37,693 nt of DNA, taken from contig NZ_ALWX01000059.1 of assembly GCF_000297495.1 (NCBI RefSeq), positions 1-37,693 of the forward strand. The letters are read 5' to 3'. Below the pieces are notes generated by a model. It was not told the DNA's origin. It saw only the letters and a list, made by a program, of their open reading frames with translations, and ran no database searches. How positions within the stretch are numbered: the first letter of the stretch is position 1; every line of letters begins with the position of its first letter. Positions 1-7,420 of this stretch are shown here, one piece after another. The position numbers and the translations under genes are program-made. The DNA comes from Janibacter hoylei PVAS-1 (GTDB lineage Bacteria > Actinomycetota > Actinomycetes > Actinomycetales > Dermatophilaceae).

Positions 1-344
1 CCCGGCAGGGCGGCGACGACCGGGACGCGCAGGGCGTGGAGGCGCCCCACGGTGCGCTCCTGGTGGCGCAGCTGCTCGGCGACCGCGGCCGGGTCGACCT
101 CGCTGGCGCCGCCCCCTTCGCCGCCGTCCGCGTCGAACTGCTGCACGTCGCCGCCGGAGCAGAAGGCGCGTCCGGCGCCGGTGAGGACGACGACCCGCAC
201 GGCCGGGTCGGTGTCGGCCCGCTCGAGGAGGTCGCCGAGACGCTCGATCATCTCCGGTGACATCGCATTGCGGCGGTCGGGCCGGTTGAGCGTGATCGTC
301 AGGATGCCGTCGGTGAGGTCGTCGAGGACGTGGTCGGTGGTCAT
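1..344 (-). CDS. Enoyl-CoA hydratase/isomerase, C-terminus cut by window edge
   Basis: Crotonase-fold enzyme that hydrates 2-enoyl-CoA in beta-oxidation. About 114 N-terminal residues are visible. The start MTTDHVLDDLTDGILTITLN is followed by NRPDRRNAMS and the oxyanion-hole motif AFCSGGDV near residues 62-69, then VPVVAALPG, where the next conserved crotonase segment begins as the window ends. The catalytic Glu region is outside. The start codon overlaps the stop of the upstream MFS gene (TCAT at 341-344), so the two are co-transcribed and probably translationally coupled. The permease promoter region carries a TGAA-N6-TTCA operator, which places this gene in the island's regulon. The family is secure; the substrate is not. 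Confidence 0.85.
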   Translation of the reverse strand, partial: MTTDHVLDDLTDGILTITLNRPDRRNAMSPEMIERLGDLLERADTDPAVRVVVLTGAGRAFCSGGDVQQFDADGGEGGGASEVDPAAVAEQLRHQERTVGRLHALRVPVVAALP

Positions 345-1636
345 GCATGCTCCTGGGTGTCGAGGATCGGGTTCGGACGAAGGGGGCGGGCGAAGGCGAG
401 CGCGCCGATCGCCGGGAGGGCGGCGAGCAGGGCGAGGGCGCGTGGCCAGCCGAGGGCGTCGCCGAGGCCGCCGACGGCCGCCGCGCCGAGGCTGCCGCCG
501 AGCAGGAAGCACAGCGTCAGCAGGCCGAGCGCGCCGCCGCGCGTCACCCGCGGGACGGAGTCGGCGACGAGCGTGGTCATCGCCGGCTGCCCGAGGCCGA
601 AGGAGAGCATGAGCGCGAGCGTCGCGGCGACGACGAGCGCGGGCTGCCCGGCAGCGGTGCCGAGCGCGGCCAGCAGGACCGCGGCGGTGACGCCCGTCGT
701 CGCGACGAGCTGGCTGCGGACGGCGCCGAGCCGGATGAGGAGCGGGCCGGTGATGCGCGGGGCGACGACGCCCAAAACCGCAGCCGGCACGAGGAGCAGG
801 CCGACCTGCACGCCGGTCCACCCGCGCCCGGCGAAGCTCGTCGGCACCGCGACGAGCATCCCGAACCACGCGGACGACAGGCTGGCCGCGGTGAGCAGGG
901 AGCGCACCGCGGCGTCGCTGCGCAGCAGCGCGGCCGGCACGATCCCGGTGGGGACCCGGCGGGATCGCAGCACGGCCGTCGGCGTCGCGAGCACGAGCAG
1001 CGCGAGGCCGACGAGCGCGACGGGCGGCCCGAGTGTCGCGGCCTGGAGCGAGAGCACCGCGCCGAGCGCGGCGAGCGCGACGAGGAGGGTCCCCACGGGG
1101 TCCAGGGTGGCGCCGGCCTGCCGGTCGGAGGGCAGTACCCGCCAGACGAAGGGGGCGAGGGCGAGGGTGGCGACGGGGATGGCCACGACCGGGCGCCAGC
1201 CGAAGGGGTCGACGAGCGCCGACCCGATGACCGGGCCGAGCGCGTTGACCGTGCCGCCGATGCCGGCATAGGTCGCGAGGGCACGCGCCCGGGCGTCGCC
1301 GGCGAAGAGGGCCTGGACCGCGGCGAGGGTGAGGGCCGGCGCCGCCGAGGCGCCCAGCCCCTGCAGCGTGCGCGTCACGACGAGGGCCGGGAGCGAGTCG
1401 ACGAGTGCCCCGGCGCTGGCCGCCGTGACCATGATCGCGAGGCCGACGAGCAGGGGCAGGCGGATGCCGAGCAGGTCGCCCAGGCGCCCGCAGACCGCGC
1501 TGCCGACGGCGAGGGCGAGCGAGTAGCAGCTGACGACGAGGGCGGCGCGGCCGGTGCTGACCTCGAGGTCCTCGGCGAGCGTGGGCAGCGCGACCGCGAC
1601 GGCGGCGCTTCCCAGGCCGGTGATGCCGAAGAGCAC
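341..1636 (-). CDS. MFS transporter (DHA-type, about 12 TM)
   Basis: Polytopic membrane protein of about 431 residues. Signatures are ALPTLAEDL at the end of TM1, GRLGDLLGIRLPLL in the TM2-3 loop and RTLQGLGASAAPAL in TM4 (antiporter motif C region). This resembles proton-driven drug or metabolite exporters, so it may export an intermediate or import substrate. The listed GTG start has no visible Shine-Dalgarno and clips TM1. The frame stays open upstream to about 1699, and an ATC codon at 1687-1685 preceded by GAGGAG would give a normal N-terminus (MTTTTAPYRS). It is first in a two-gene minus-strand operon with the enoyl-CoA hydratase and diverges from the HAD gene across operator site A. 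Confidence 0.85.
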   Translation of the reverse strand: MLFGITGLGSAAVAVALPTLAEDLEVSTGRAALVVSCYSLALAVGSAVCGRLGDLLGIRLPLLVGLAIMVTAASAGALVDSLPALVVTRTLQGLGASAAPALTLAAVQALFAGDARARALATYAGIGGTVNALGPVIGSALVDPFGWRPVVAIPVATLALAPFVWRVLPSDRQAGATLDPVGTLLVALAALGAVLSLQAATLGPPVALVGLALLVLATPTAVLRSRRVPTGIVPAALLRSDAAVRSLLTAASLSSAWFGMLVAVPTSFAGRGWTGVQVGLLLVPAAVLGVVAPRITGPLLIRLGAVRSQLVATTGVTAAVLLAALGTAAGQPALVVAATLALMLSFGLGQPAMTTLVADSVPRVTRGGALGLLTLCFLLGGSLGAAAVGGLGDALGWPRALALLAALPAIGALAFARPLRPNPILDTQEHA

Positions 1637-1712
1637 CGCGATCGCGGTCGCCGTGGCGCTGCGATACGGGGCGGTCGTGGTGGTGATCTCGGCTCCTCGT
1701 CAGGCTTGTATC

Positions 1713-1726
1713 TGAATCCGAGTTCA
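1713..1726. promoter_or_regulatory. Operator site A (TGAA-N6-TTCA) in divergent promoter region
   Basis: CTGAATCCGAGTTCAA is an inverted repeat TGAA-TCCGAG-TTCA. It lies in the spacer of a plausible plus-strand promoter, TTGTAT (1706-1711), 17 bp, TATACC (1729-1734), reading into the HAD gene. The same 16 bases recur exactly at site D1. A repressor here would block the HAD-ACAD-APH-TetR operon and probably the divergent MFS/hydratase pair. Confidence 0.7.
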
Positions 1727-1782
1727 AGTATACCTGTGAGGGACATCGGTCGACCAGAGCCGATCGACCCCAGGAGCGCACG

Positions 1783-2451
1783 ATGACGACGACGTCGCCG
1801 ACGACCCAGCGCCGGCAGCCCGCTGCCGCAGCGCTGCTCGTCGACTTCGGGGGAGTGCTCACCGTCCCGCTCGAGCGCGCCTTCGGCGCCCTCTCCGTCG
1901 AGTCCGGCCTCGACCCGCGCACCGCCCTGCGCCTCCTCGCGACGCACGAGGGTGCCCGGACCGCGCTCGGCGAGCACGAGGTCGGGCGGCTGGACGACGA
2001 GGGCTTCGAGGACGCCTTCGCGGCAGCGATCGCCGAGGTCGGTGGCCGGGTCGAGGCTCGCGGACTGCTCGCCCGGCTCGCGCACCACCTCGACCTCGAC
2101 GAGCCGATGGTCGACCTCGTCCGCGAGGTCCGCGCGGCCGGCGTGCCCGTCGCGCTCGTCTCCAACTCGCTGGGCCGCGACTGCTACGCACGGGTCGACC
2201 TCGACGAGCTCTTCGACGTCACCGTGATCTCCGGGCAGGTCGGCGTGCGCAAGCCCTCGCGACGCATCTACGCCATCGCCGCCGACCGCCTCGGCCTCGC
2301 GCCCGAGCAGTGCGTCATGGTCGACGACCTCGAGCACAACCTCGTCGGCGCGGCCCGCCTGGGCATCCGCGGCATCCACCACCGCACCGCTGCCGACACC
2401 GTCCGCGCCGTCCGCGAGGTGCTCGTCCTGCCGAGGCCGACCCCGGCCTGA
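1783..2451 (+). CDS. HAD-superfamily hydrolase (ACAD10 N-domain-like phosphatase)
   Basis: 222-residue haloacid-dehalogenase-fold protein. Motif I is DFGGVLT (about residues 26-32), where the second Asp of the usual DxD is Gly, as in soluble-epoxide-hydrolase/ACAD10-type HAD domains. Motif II is VSNS, motif III Lys is in VRKPS, and motif IV is DDLEHN. A cap insert lies between motifs I and II. The ATG follows CAGGAG with good spacing. It is first in the operon HAD-ACAD-APH-TetR. Human ACAD10 carries HAD, APH and ACAD modules in one chain, so this neighbour order suggests a shared pathway. A phosphatase or proofreading role toward phospho-acyl-CoA is inference. Confidence 0.85.
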   Translation: MTTTSPTTQRRQPAAAALLVDFGGVLTVPLERAFGALSVESGLDPRTALRLLATHEGARTALGEHEVGRLDDEGFEDAFAAAIAEVGGRVEARGLLARLAHHLDLDEPMVDLVREVRAAGVPVALVSNSLGRDCYARVDLDELFDVTVISGQVGVRKPSRRIYAIAADRLGLAPEQCVMVDDLEHNLVGAARLGIRGIHHRTAADTVRAVREVLVLPRPTPA

Positions 2452-2492
2452 TCTCCCTTCGACCACCACGACCCCGACCAAAGGACCCCACG

Positions 2493-3719
2493 ATGCTCGA
2501 CCTCAGCGAACGCGGCCAGGACTACCGCGACCGGATGCTCGCCTTCATGGACGAGCACGTCTACCCGGCCGAGAGCGTCTACCGCGAGCAGATGCGCGCC
2601 TCCGGCGACGCCAACCACCACCCGCAGGTCCTCGAGGACCTCAAGGCCGAGGCCCGTCGGCAGGGCCTGTGGAACCTCTTCCACCCGCACCCCGAGTGGG
2701 GGCCCGGTCTGACGAACCTCGAGTACGCCCACATCGCCGAGATCACCGGCCGCAGCATCGAGATCGCCCCCGAGGCCATCAACTGCAATGCGCCCGACAC
2801 CGGCAACATGGAGGTGCTCACGCTCTTCGGCACCGACGAGCACAAGGAGCGCTACCTGGGGCCCCTGCTCGCGGGCGAGATGGCCTCCGCCTTTGCCATG
2901 ACGGAGCCGGCCGTCGCCAGCTCGGACGCGACCAATGTCGAGACGTCGATGGTCCGCGACGGCGACGAGTACGTCATCAACGGCCGCAAGTGGTGGACCT
3001 CCAACGCCCTGCACCAGAACTGCAAGGTCCTCATCGTCATGGGCAAGACCGACCCGTCGGCCCCCACCCACCGCCAGCAGTCGATGATGGTCGTGCCGAT
3101 CGACACCCCGGGGGTGCGCATCGAGCGCGGCCTGCCCGTCTTCGGCTACATGGACCGCGAGGGGCACGCCGAGGTGACCTTCACCGACGTGCGCGTGCCC
3201 CGCGAGGCCCTGCTCGCCGGCGAGGGTGACGGCTTCATGATCAGCCAGGCCCGCCTCGGGCCCGGCCGGATCCACCACTGCATGCGCGCCATCGGGGTCG
3301 CCGAGCGGGCCCTCGACCTGATGATCGACCGCGCCCAGTCGCGGGTGACCTTCGGCGAGCCGGTGGCCAACCGGGCCAATGTCATGGACTGGGTCGCCGA
3401 GTCGCGCATCGAGATCGAGATGGCCCGGCTGCTGACGCTCAAGGCCGCGCACATGATGGACACGGTGGGCAACAAGGTGGCGCGCACCGAGATCGCCGCC
3501 ATCAAGGTCGCCGCGCCCGCCGTCGCGCTCAAGGTGCTCGACCGGGCCATCCAGATCCACGGCGGTGGCGGCGTGAGCGACGACTTCCCGCTCGCCCAGT
3601 GGTACGCCCACATGCGCACCCTTCGCCTCGCCGACGGTCCGGACGAGGTGCACAAGATGACCATCGCACGACGGGAGTACCGTCGTCGCAGCCCCCAGTG
3701 GGGCAAGGACCAGGGCTGA
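2493..3719 (+). CDS. ACAD10/11-type acyl-CoA dehydrogenase
   Basis: 408-residue FAD-dependent acyl-CoA dehydrogenase family protein, about the usual family length. It begins with a helical N-domain ([10 protein letters not shown]), then [12 protein letters not shown], the flavin/substrate segment [14 protein letters not shown] (about 135-148) and [11 protein letters not shown], and ends with [11 protein letters not shown] and [10 protein letters not shown] (about 379-388). The last segment replaces the YEG-T catalytic-base region of MCAD-like enzymes, with Asp where MCAD has Glu376; this is typical of the ACAD10/11 group. In Pseudomonas LvaC and mammalian ACAD10/11, such enzymes process 4-phosphoacyl-CoA made by the partner kinase. 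The kinase gene follows 15 bp downstream. A close paralogue lies at 12568. Confidence 0.88.
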   Translation: MLDLSERGQDYRDRMLAFMDEHVYPAESVYREQMRASGDANHHPQVLEDLKAEARRQGLWNLFHPHPEWGPGLTNLEYAHIAEITGRSIEIAPEAINCNAPDTGNMEVLTLFGTDEHKERYLGPLLAGEMASAFAMTEPAVASSDATNVETSMVRDGDEYVINGRKWWTSNALHQNCKVLIVMGKTDPSAPTHRQQSMMVVPIDTPGVRIERGLPVFGYMDREGHAEVTFTDVRVPREALLAGEGDGFMISQARLGPGRIHHCMRAIGVAERALDLMIDRAQSRVTFGEPVANRANVMDWVAESRIEIEMARLLTLKAAHMMDTVGNKVARTEIAAIKVAAPAVALKVLDRAIQIHGGGGVSDDFPLAQWYAHMRTLRLADGPDEVHKMTIARREYRRRSPQWGKDQG

Positions 3720-3734
3720 CGGCGAGGATGAGGC

Positions 3735-4775
3735 ATGAGCGATCGAAATGACGTGACGGAGGGGCTCGACACCGGGGCGACGACCCGGTGGCTGGCCGGC
3801 CTGGGCATCGGCATCGAGGAGCCGGTGGACTACGCCCGGGTCGGGCTCGGGCAGTCCAACCTCACCTACCTCGCCACGGACGCCCGCGGGGCCCGCGTCG
3901 TGCTGCGCCGGCCACCGCTCGGCGAGCTGCTCGCCTCGGCCCACGACGTGGCGCGCGAGCACCGGATCCTCTCCGCGCTCCAGGGCACGGACGTGCCGGT
4001 GCCCGTCGTGTACGGGCTGTGCGAGGACCCGGCCGTCACCGACGTGCCGCTCCTCGCGGTCTCCTTCGTCGAGGGAGCGGTCCTCGACGGGCGCGAGGAC
4101 GCCGAGCGGCTCGGCCCGGACGCGCGCCACGCGACCGGCCTGGAACTCGTGGACACCCTCGCCCGCATCCACGCCGTCGACCTCGAGGGCGTCGGCCTGG
4201 CGGACCTGGCCAGCCACAAGCCCTACGCGGCCCGCCAGCTGCGGCGCTGGGCCGGGCAGTGGGAGCTCTCCCGCACCCGCGACGTGCCCGAGCTCGAGCG
4301 GCTCTCCGAGCGACTCGTCGCCCTCGACCCGGGAGCCCACGAGGTCGTCCTCGTCCACGGCGACAGCCACCTGCGCAATGTCATCATCGACCCGCAGACC
4401 GCCCGGGTGCGCGCGATCCTCGACTGGGAGCTGTGCACGCTGGGCGACCCGCTCGCCGACCTCGGCACGCTGCTCGCCTACTGGCCCATGGCCGGCGACC
4501 CGCCGACGATGCGCTTCGACGCGTCGACGACCCCGGGCTTCGCCACCCGGGCCGAGCTCGTCGACCGCTACGCACGGGCGACCGGCCGTGACGTCTCCGC
4601 CGTGCCCTTCTGGCACGCGCTCGGGCTGTGGAAGCTCGCGATCATCCTCGAGGGGGTGCGCCGCCGGCAGCAGGACGACCCGCGCAACCTCACGGCGCTC
4701 GGCGCGATCCCGGCCGAGGCGGTCGACCAGCTCGTCCACTTCGCGCACACCGTCCTGGACGGCTCGGCGGACTAG
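3735..4775 (+). CDS. APH-family kinase, ACAD11 N-domain/LvaA-like
   Basis: 346-residue phosphotransferase of the aminoglycoside-phosphotransferase fold. Visible are the nucleotide loop GLGQSNLTY, the VLRRPP strand, the catalytic-loop motif HGDSHLRNVI (from about residue 208) and the metal-binding ILDWELCTLGDPLADL. This variant matches ACAD10/11 kinase domains and LvaA of levulinate catabolism, which phosphorylate the 4-hydroxyl of 4-hydroxyacyl-CoA, rather than antibiotic-resistance kinases. It sits between the ACAD11-type dehydrogenase and the TetR regulator. No separate LvaB-like small partner is seen. The family call is firm; the 4-hydroxyacyl-CoA substrate is inferred from domain partners and context. 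Confidence 0.85.
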   Translation: MSDRNDVTEGLDTGATTRWLAGLGIGIEEPVDYARVGLGQSNLTYLATDARGARVVLRRPPLGELLASAHDVAREHRILSALQGTDVPVPVVYGLCEDPAVTDVPLLAVSFVEGAVLDGREDAERLGPDARHATGLELVDTLARIHAVDLEGVGLADLASHKPYAARQLRRWAGQWELSRTRDVPELERLSERLVALDPGAHEVVLVHGDSHLRNVIIDPQTARVRAILDWELCTLGDPLADLGTLLAYWPMAGDPPTMRFDASTTPGFATRAELVDRYARATGRDVSAVPFWHALGLWKLAIILEGVRRRQQDDPRNLTALGAIPAEAVDQLVHFAHTVLDGSAD

Positions 4776-4778
4776 GGT
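4773..4778 (+). promoter_or_regulatory. Possible leaderless -10 (TAGGGT) for the tetR gene
   Basis: TAGGGT ends 7 bases before the ATG at 4786 and includes the TAG stop of the kinase gene. There is no good Shine-Dalgarno before this ATG. A TANNNT hexamer 6-7 bases upstream of a start codon is the usual layout of actinobacterial leaderless transcripts, so the regulator may also be expressed independently of the operon. Confidence 0.4.
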
Positions 4779-4785
4779 GTCCGCC

Positions 4786-5466
4786 ATGCCCAGCGAGCGC
4801 GACACCGCCACCCATGAGGTCCCCGACCTCGTCGACGTCGAGCGGCTGGGGTCCCTGCCCCAGACCGCCCGGGGTAAGCGGACCCGTGATGCGCTCATCG
4901 CGGCCGCACGCACGGTCTTCGAGCGGGACGGCTACGTCGACTCGCGTCTCGTCGACATCGCCGCCGAGGCGAAGTGCTCGATCGGCAGCTTCTACACGTG
5001 GTTCGACAACAAGGACGAGGTCCTCGCGGCCGTGCTGCACGAGGCGCAGAGCGACATGCTCCACCCGGGCACGGGGCGCATCGAGACCACGGACGACCCG
5101 ATTGCGATCATCGCCGCGAGCAACCGGGCCTACTTCGAGGCCTTCCGGCGCAATGCCAAGCTCAACGTCCTGCTCCAGCAGGTCGCTGCCGTCGATCCCC
5201 GTTTCCGCGAGCTGCGTCGGGCGCGCAGCGAGGCCTTCGTCGCCCGCAACTCGCGCGCCATCCGCGACCTGCAGGAGCGCGGCCTCGCCGACCGTGACGT
5301 CGACCCGGAGCTCGCGGCGATGGCCCTGTCGGGCATGGTGGCCCGCCTGGCCTACGACGTCTTCGTCATCGGTGGCCCCGAGACGGTCGACGACGTCGTC
5401 ACGACCGCGACCCGGCTGTGGACCAATGCGCTCGGCCTGACCCAGCCGGTCCTGCGCGCCGACTGA
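4786..5466 (+). CDS. TetR/AcrR-family transcriptional regulator
   Basis: 226-residue regulator. The N-terminal TetR domain shows ARGKRTRDALIAAARTVF, DIAAEAKCSIGSFYTWFDNK (recognition helix region) and the start of helix 4. The C-terminal ligand domain is typical in size, with a patch NVLLQQVAAVDPRFRELR. It is fourth in the HAD-ACAD-APH-TetR operon, 10 bp after the kinase stop. Six TGAA-N6-TTCA inverted repeats occur in front of island genes and it is the only regulator in the island, so it is the natural candidate to bind them, probably relieved by an acyl-CoA. Autoregulation through site A would follow. Binding and ligand are inference. Confidence 0.88.
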   Translation: MPSERDTATHEVPDLVDVERLGSLPQTARGKRTRDALIAAARTVFERDGYVDSRLVDIAAEAKCSIGSFYTWFDNKDEVLAAVLHEAQSDMLHPGTGRIETTDDPIAIIAASNRAYFEAFRRNAKLNVLLQQVAAVDPRFRELRRARSEAFVARNSRAIRDLQERGLADRDVDPELAAMALSGMVARLAYDVFVIGGPETVDDVVTTATRLWTNALGLTQPVLRAD

Positions 5467-5477
5467 CGCGCAGGACC
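5448..5477. terminator. Hairpin at the 3' end of tetR
   Basis: GGTCCTGCGC and GCGCAGGACC form perfect 10-bp arms around a 10-base loop that contains the tetR stop codon. There is no clear T-tract. It sits where the plus-strand operon meets the convergent SDR gene, so a termination or mRNA-end role is likely. Confidence 0.5.
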
Positions 5478-5486
5478 CGCCCGCCC

Positions 5487-6272
5487 TCATCGGGCGATGT
5501 TGACCCCGCCGTCGACGGTGAGCGTGCTGCCCACGACGTAGTCGCCGGCGTCGGAGGCGAGGTAGACCGCCGCGGCGGCCATGTCCTCGTCACGCCCGAT
5601 CCGGCCCGAGGGGATCTGGGCGGCGGTCGCCTCCTCCTCGTCACGGGCCTCCTTGTTCATCGACGACGCGAAGGCGCCCGGCGCGATCGCCGAGACGATG
5701 ATGCCCTCGGGTGCGAGCCGGACCGCCAGGCGCTTCGTCAGGTGCACGACCCCCGCCTTGCTCGCGTGGTAGCTGTAGGTCTCCAGCGGGTTGAGCGAGA
5801 GCCCGTCGATCGAGGCGATGTTGATGACCTTGGCGAGGCGACCGCTGCGCTCGCGGCCGGCGAGCAGCAGCGCCTTGGCCGCCTGGGTGAGGAAGAAGGG
5901 CGCCTTGACGTTGAGGTCCATGACCTTGTCCCAGCCGCTCTCGGGGAACTCCTCGAAGCCCGCTCCCCACGCCGCGCCGGCGTTGTTGACGAGGACGTCG
6001 AGGTGGTCCTCGTGCTCGCGGAAGGCGTCGAGCAGCGCAGCGATCCCGGCGGTCGTCGAGACGTCGCTGGGCAGGGCGACGCAGCGCCCTTCGCCGTACT
6101 GCTGCGACAGGTCGGCCGCGGTGGCCCGGCAGGCCTCCTCCTTGCGGGCGGTGATGTAGACCGTGGCGCCCTGCGCCAGCAGTCCCTCGGTGATCATCCG
6201 GCCGATGCCGCGGCTGCCGCCGGTGACGAGGGCGACGCGGCCCTCGAGGGAGAAGAGTGCGGTGAGGTCCAT
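5487..6272 (-). CDS. SDR-family oxidoreductase
   Basis: 261-residue short-chain dehydrogenase/reductase. It has the Rossmann motif TGGSRGIG, NNAG (about 95-98), an IASIDG strand with the catalytic Ser, YSYHASKAG with the Tyr-x-x-x-Lys pair, and VDGGVNIAR at the C-terminus. It should interconvert a hydroxy and a keto group using NAD(P)H; in a levulinate-like scheme it could reduce the 4-keto group or oxidise a 3-hydroxyacyl-CoA. It is a single minus-strand gene, convergent with tetR (20 bp between stops). Its promoter, TTGAAC with a 17-bp spacer and TACGGT, contains operator site B1. Confidence 0.87.
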   Translation of the reverse strand: MDLTALFSLEGRVALVTGGSRGIGRMITEGLLAQGATVYITARKEEACRATAADLSQQYGEGRCVALPSDVSTTAGIAALLDAFREHEDHLDVLVNNAGAAWGAGFEEFPESGWDKVMDLNVKAPFFLTQAAKALLLAGRERSGRLAKVINIASIDGLSLNPLETYSYHASKAGVVHLTKRLAVRLAPEGIIVSAIAPGAFASSMNKEARDEEEATAAQIPSGRIGRDEDMAAAAVYLASDAGDYVVGSTLTVDGGVNIAR

Positions 6273-6308
6273 GTCAGTCCTGACGCTCGAAGGGGGGGTG
6301 TCCCCTCG

Positions 6309-6337
6309 ACCGTAGCGTGACCTGAATCAGGGTTCAA
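6309..6337 (-). promoter_or_regulatory. SDR promoter overlapping operator site B1
   Basis: On the minus strand, TTGAAC (6337-6332) is followed by a 17-bp spacer and TACGGT (6314-6309). The operator core TGAA-TCAGGG-TTCA (6323-6336) covers the -35 box and the adjacent spacer, a classic position for repression. Confidence 0.6.
6323..6336. promoter_or_regulatory. Operator site B1 (TGAA-N6-TTCA)
   Basis: CTGAATCAGGGTTCAA. First of two sites between the divergent SDR (minus) and MDR (plus) genes, 22 bp from B2, about two helical turns, so two repressor dimers could bind the same DNA face. Confidence 0.7.
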
Positions 6338-6344
6338 CAGTAGT

Positions 6345-6358
6345 TGAAGCCGGATTCA
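6345..6358. promoter_or_regulatory. Operator site B2 (TGAA-N6-TTCA)
   Basis: TTGAAGCCGGATTCAT. Second site of the pair, next to a possible plus-strand -10 (TATTGT, 6359-6364) for the MDR gene at 6408. The reverse strand reads ATGAATCCGGCTTCAA, close to site C. Confidence 0.68.
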
Positions 6359-6407
6359 TATTGTGACAGGCTGGCGCCGCACCGGCACGTCGACCACAGG
6401 AGCTCAC

Positions 6408-7409
6408 ATGTCCCGGACCTCGCAGGAGATCCGTCTCGCCGCCCGCCCACAGGGCCGCCCCGACGCGAGCACCTGGGAGCTCGCCACGACCGAGGTCGCC
6501 GAGCCGGGGCCGGGGGAGTTCCTCGTCCAGCTGCAGCAGATCTCGCTCGACCCGGCGATGCGCGGCTGGCTCAACGACGTGCGCTCCTACCTGCCGCCGG
6601 TGCAGATCGGCGCCGTCATGCGCGCCTTCGGCGCCGGCACCGTCGTCGCGTCCCAGCACGACGACTTCGCCGTCGGTGACGTCGTGAGCGGCACCTTCGG
6701 GGTGCGTGAGTACGCGATCTCGGACGGGAAGGGGGTCGCCCGCCTCGACCTCGACGTCGCCCCGATGAGCACCTGGCTCGGCGCGCTCGGGATGCCCGGC
6801 ATGACCGCGTGGTTCGGGCTCGAGGACGTCGGCCGGGCCCAGCCCGGTGACACCGTCCTCGTCTCGGCCGCGGCCGGCGCTGTGGGATCCACCGTCGCCC
6901 AGCTGGCCAAGGCCAAGGGGTGCCGGGTCATCGGCGTCGCCGGCGGCCCGGACAAGGTCGCCTGGCTGCGCGACCTCGGCCTCGACGAAGTCATCGACCG
7001 GCGCGAGGGTGACCTGCTGCGTCAGGTGCGCCGGGCCGCTCCCGACGGTGTCGACGTCTACTTCGACAACGTCGGCGGCGAGCTGCTCGACGCCGCGCTG
7101 GCCAATCTCGCGCACGGCGCGCGCATCGCCATCTGCGGCGCCATCTCGACCTACAACGACGAGACCCTCGCCGAGGGGCCGCGGCGCTACATGGCCCTGC
7201 TGGTTTTCCGCGCGAGCATGCAGGGCTTCGTCGTCATGGACTACGAGGACCGCTACGGCGAGGCGATCGCCGGGATCAGCGAGCTCATCGGCGACGGTCG
7301 CTTCGTGGCGACCGAGACGATCCTCGAGGGCGGCGTCCCCGCCTTCCCCGACGCACTCCTCGGCCTCTTCGACGGGGTCAACACCGGCAAGCTCCTCCTC
7401 GCGATCTGA
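6408..7409 (+). CDS. NADP-dependent MDR oxidoreductase (CurA/prostaglandin-reductase-like)
   Basis: 333-residue zinc-independent medium-chain reductase. Visible are the N-terminal GroES-like domain, GMPGMTAWFGL and the nucleotide-binding stretch VSAAAGAVGSTVAQLAKAKG (about 150-170), then VIGVAGGPDK. Relatives reduce the double bond of alpha,beta-unsaturated ketones or 2-enoyl-CoA. The ATG at 6408 is chosen over an upstream in-frame start at 6363 because it is directly preceded by CACAGGAGCTCAC, a leader repeated before two other island genes. The second MDR gene follows 11 bp downstream. Sites B1/B2 lie about 50-85 bp upstream. Confidence 0.85.
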   Translation: MSRTSQEIRLAARPQGRPDASTWELATTEVAEPGPGEFLVQLQQISLDPAMRGWLNDVRSYLPPVQIGAVMRAFGAGTVVASQHDDFAVGDVVSGTFGVREYAISDGKGVARLDLDVAPMSTWLGALGMPGMTAWFGLEDVGRAQPGDTVLVSAAAGAVGSTVAQLAKAKGCRVIGVAGGPDKVAWLRDLGLDEVIDRREGDLLRQVRRAAPDGVDVYFDNVGGELLDAALANLAHGARIAICGAISTYNDETLAEGPRRYMALLVFRASMQGFVVMDYEDRYGEAIAGISELIGDGRFVATETILEGGVPAFPDALLGLFDGVNTGKLLLAI

Positions 7410-7420
7410 AAGGGCCCCAC

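Noticed and set aside
1713-1726. A KstR/KstR2 steroid-regulator site
   Set aside because: The TGAA-N6-TTCA arms do not match the KstR or KstR2 consensus as I know them, and no steroid-ring genes are present.
3735-4775. An aminoglycoside-resistance kinase
   Set aside because: The VLRRPP and ILDWELCTLGDP signatures and the adjacent ACAD11-type gene point to the acyl-CoA-linked kinase group.
2268-4913. An 881-codon minus-strand frame opposite the ACAD and kinase genes
   Set aside because: Same reasoning: no recognisable domains and the coding strand is clear.
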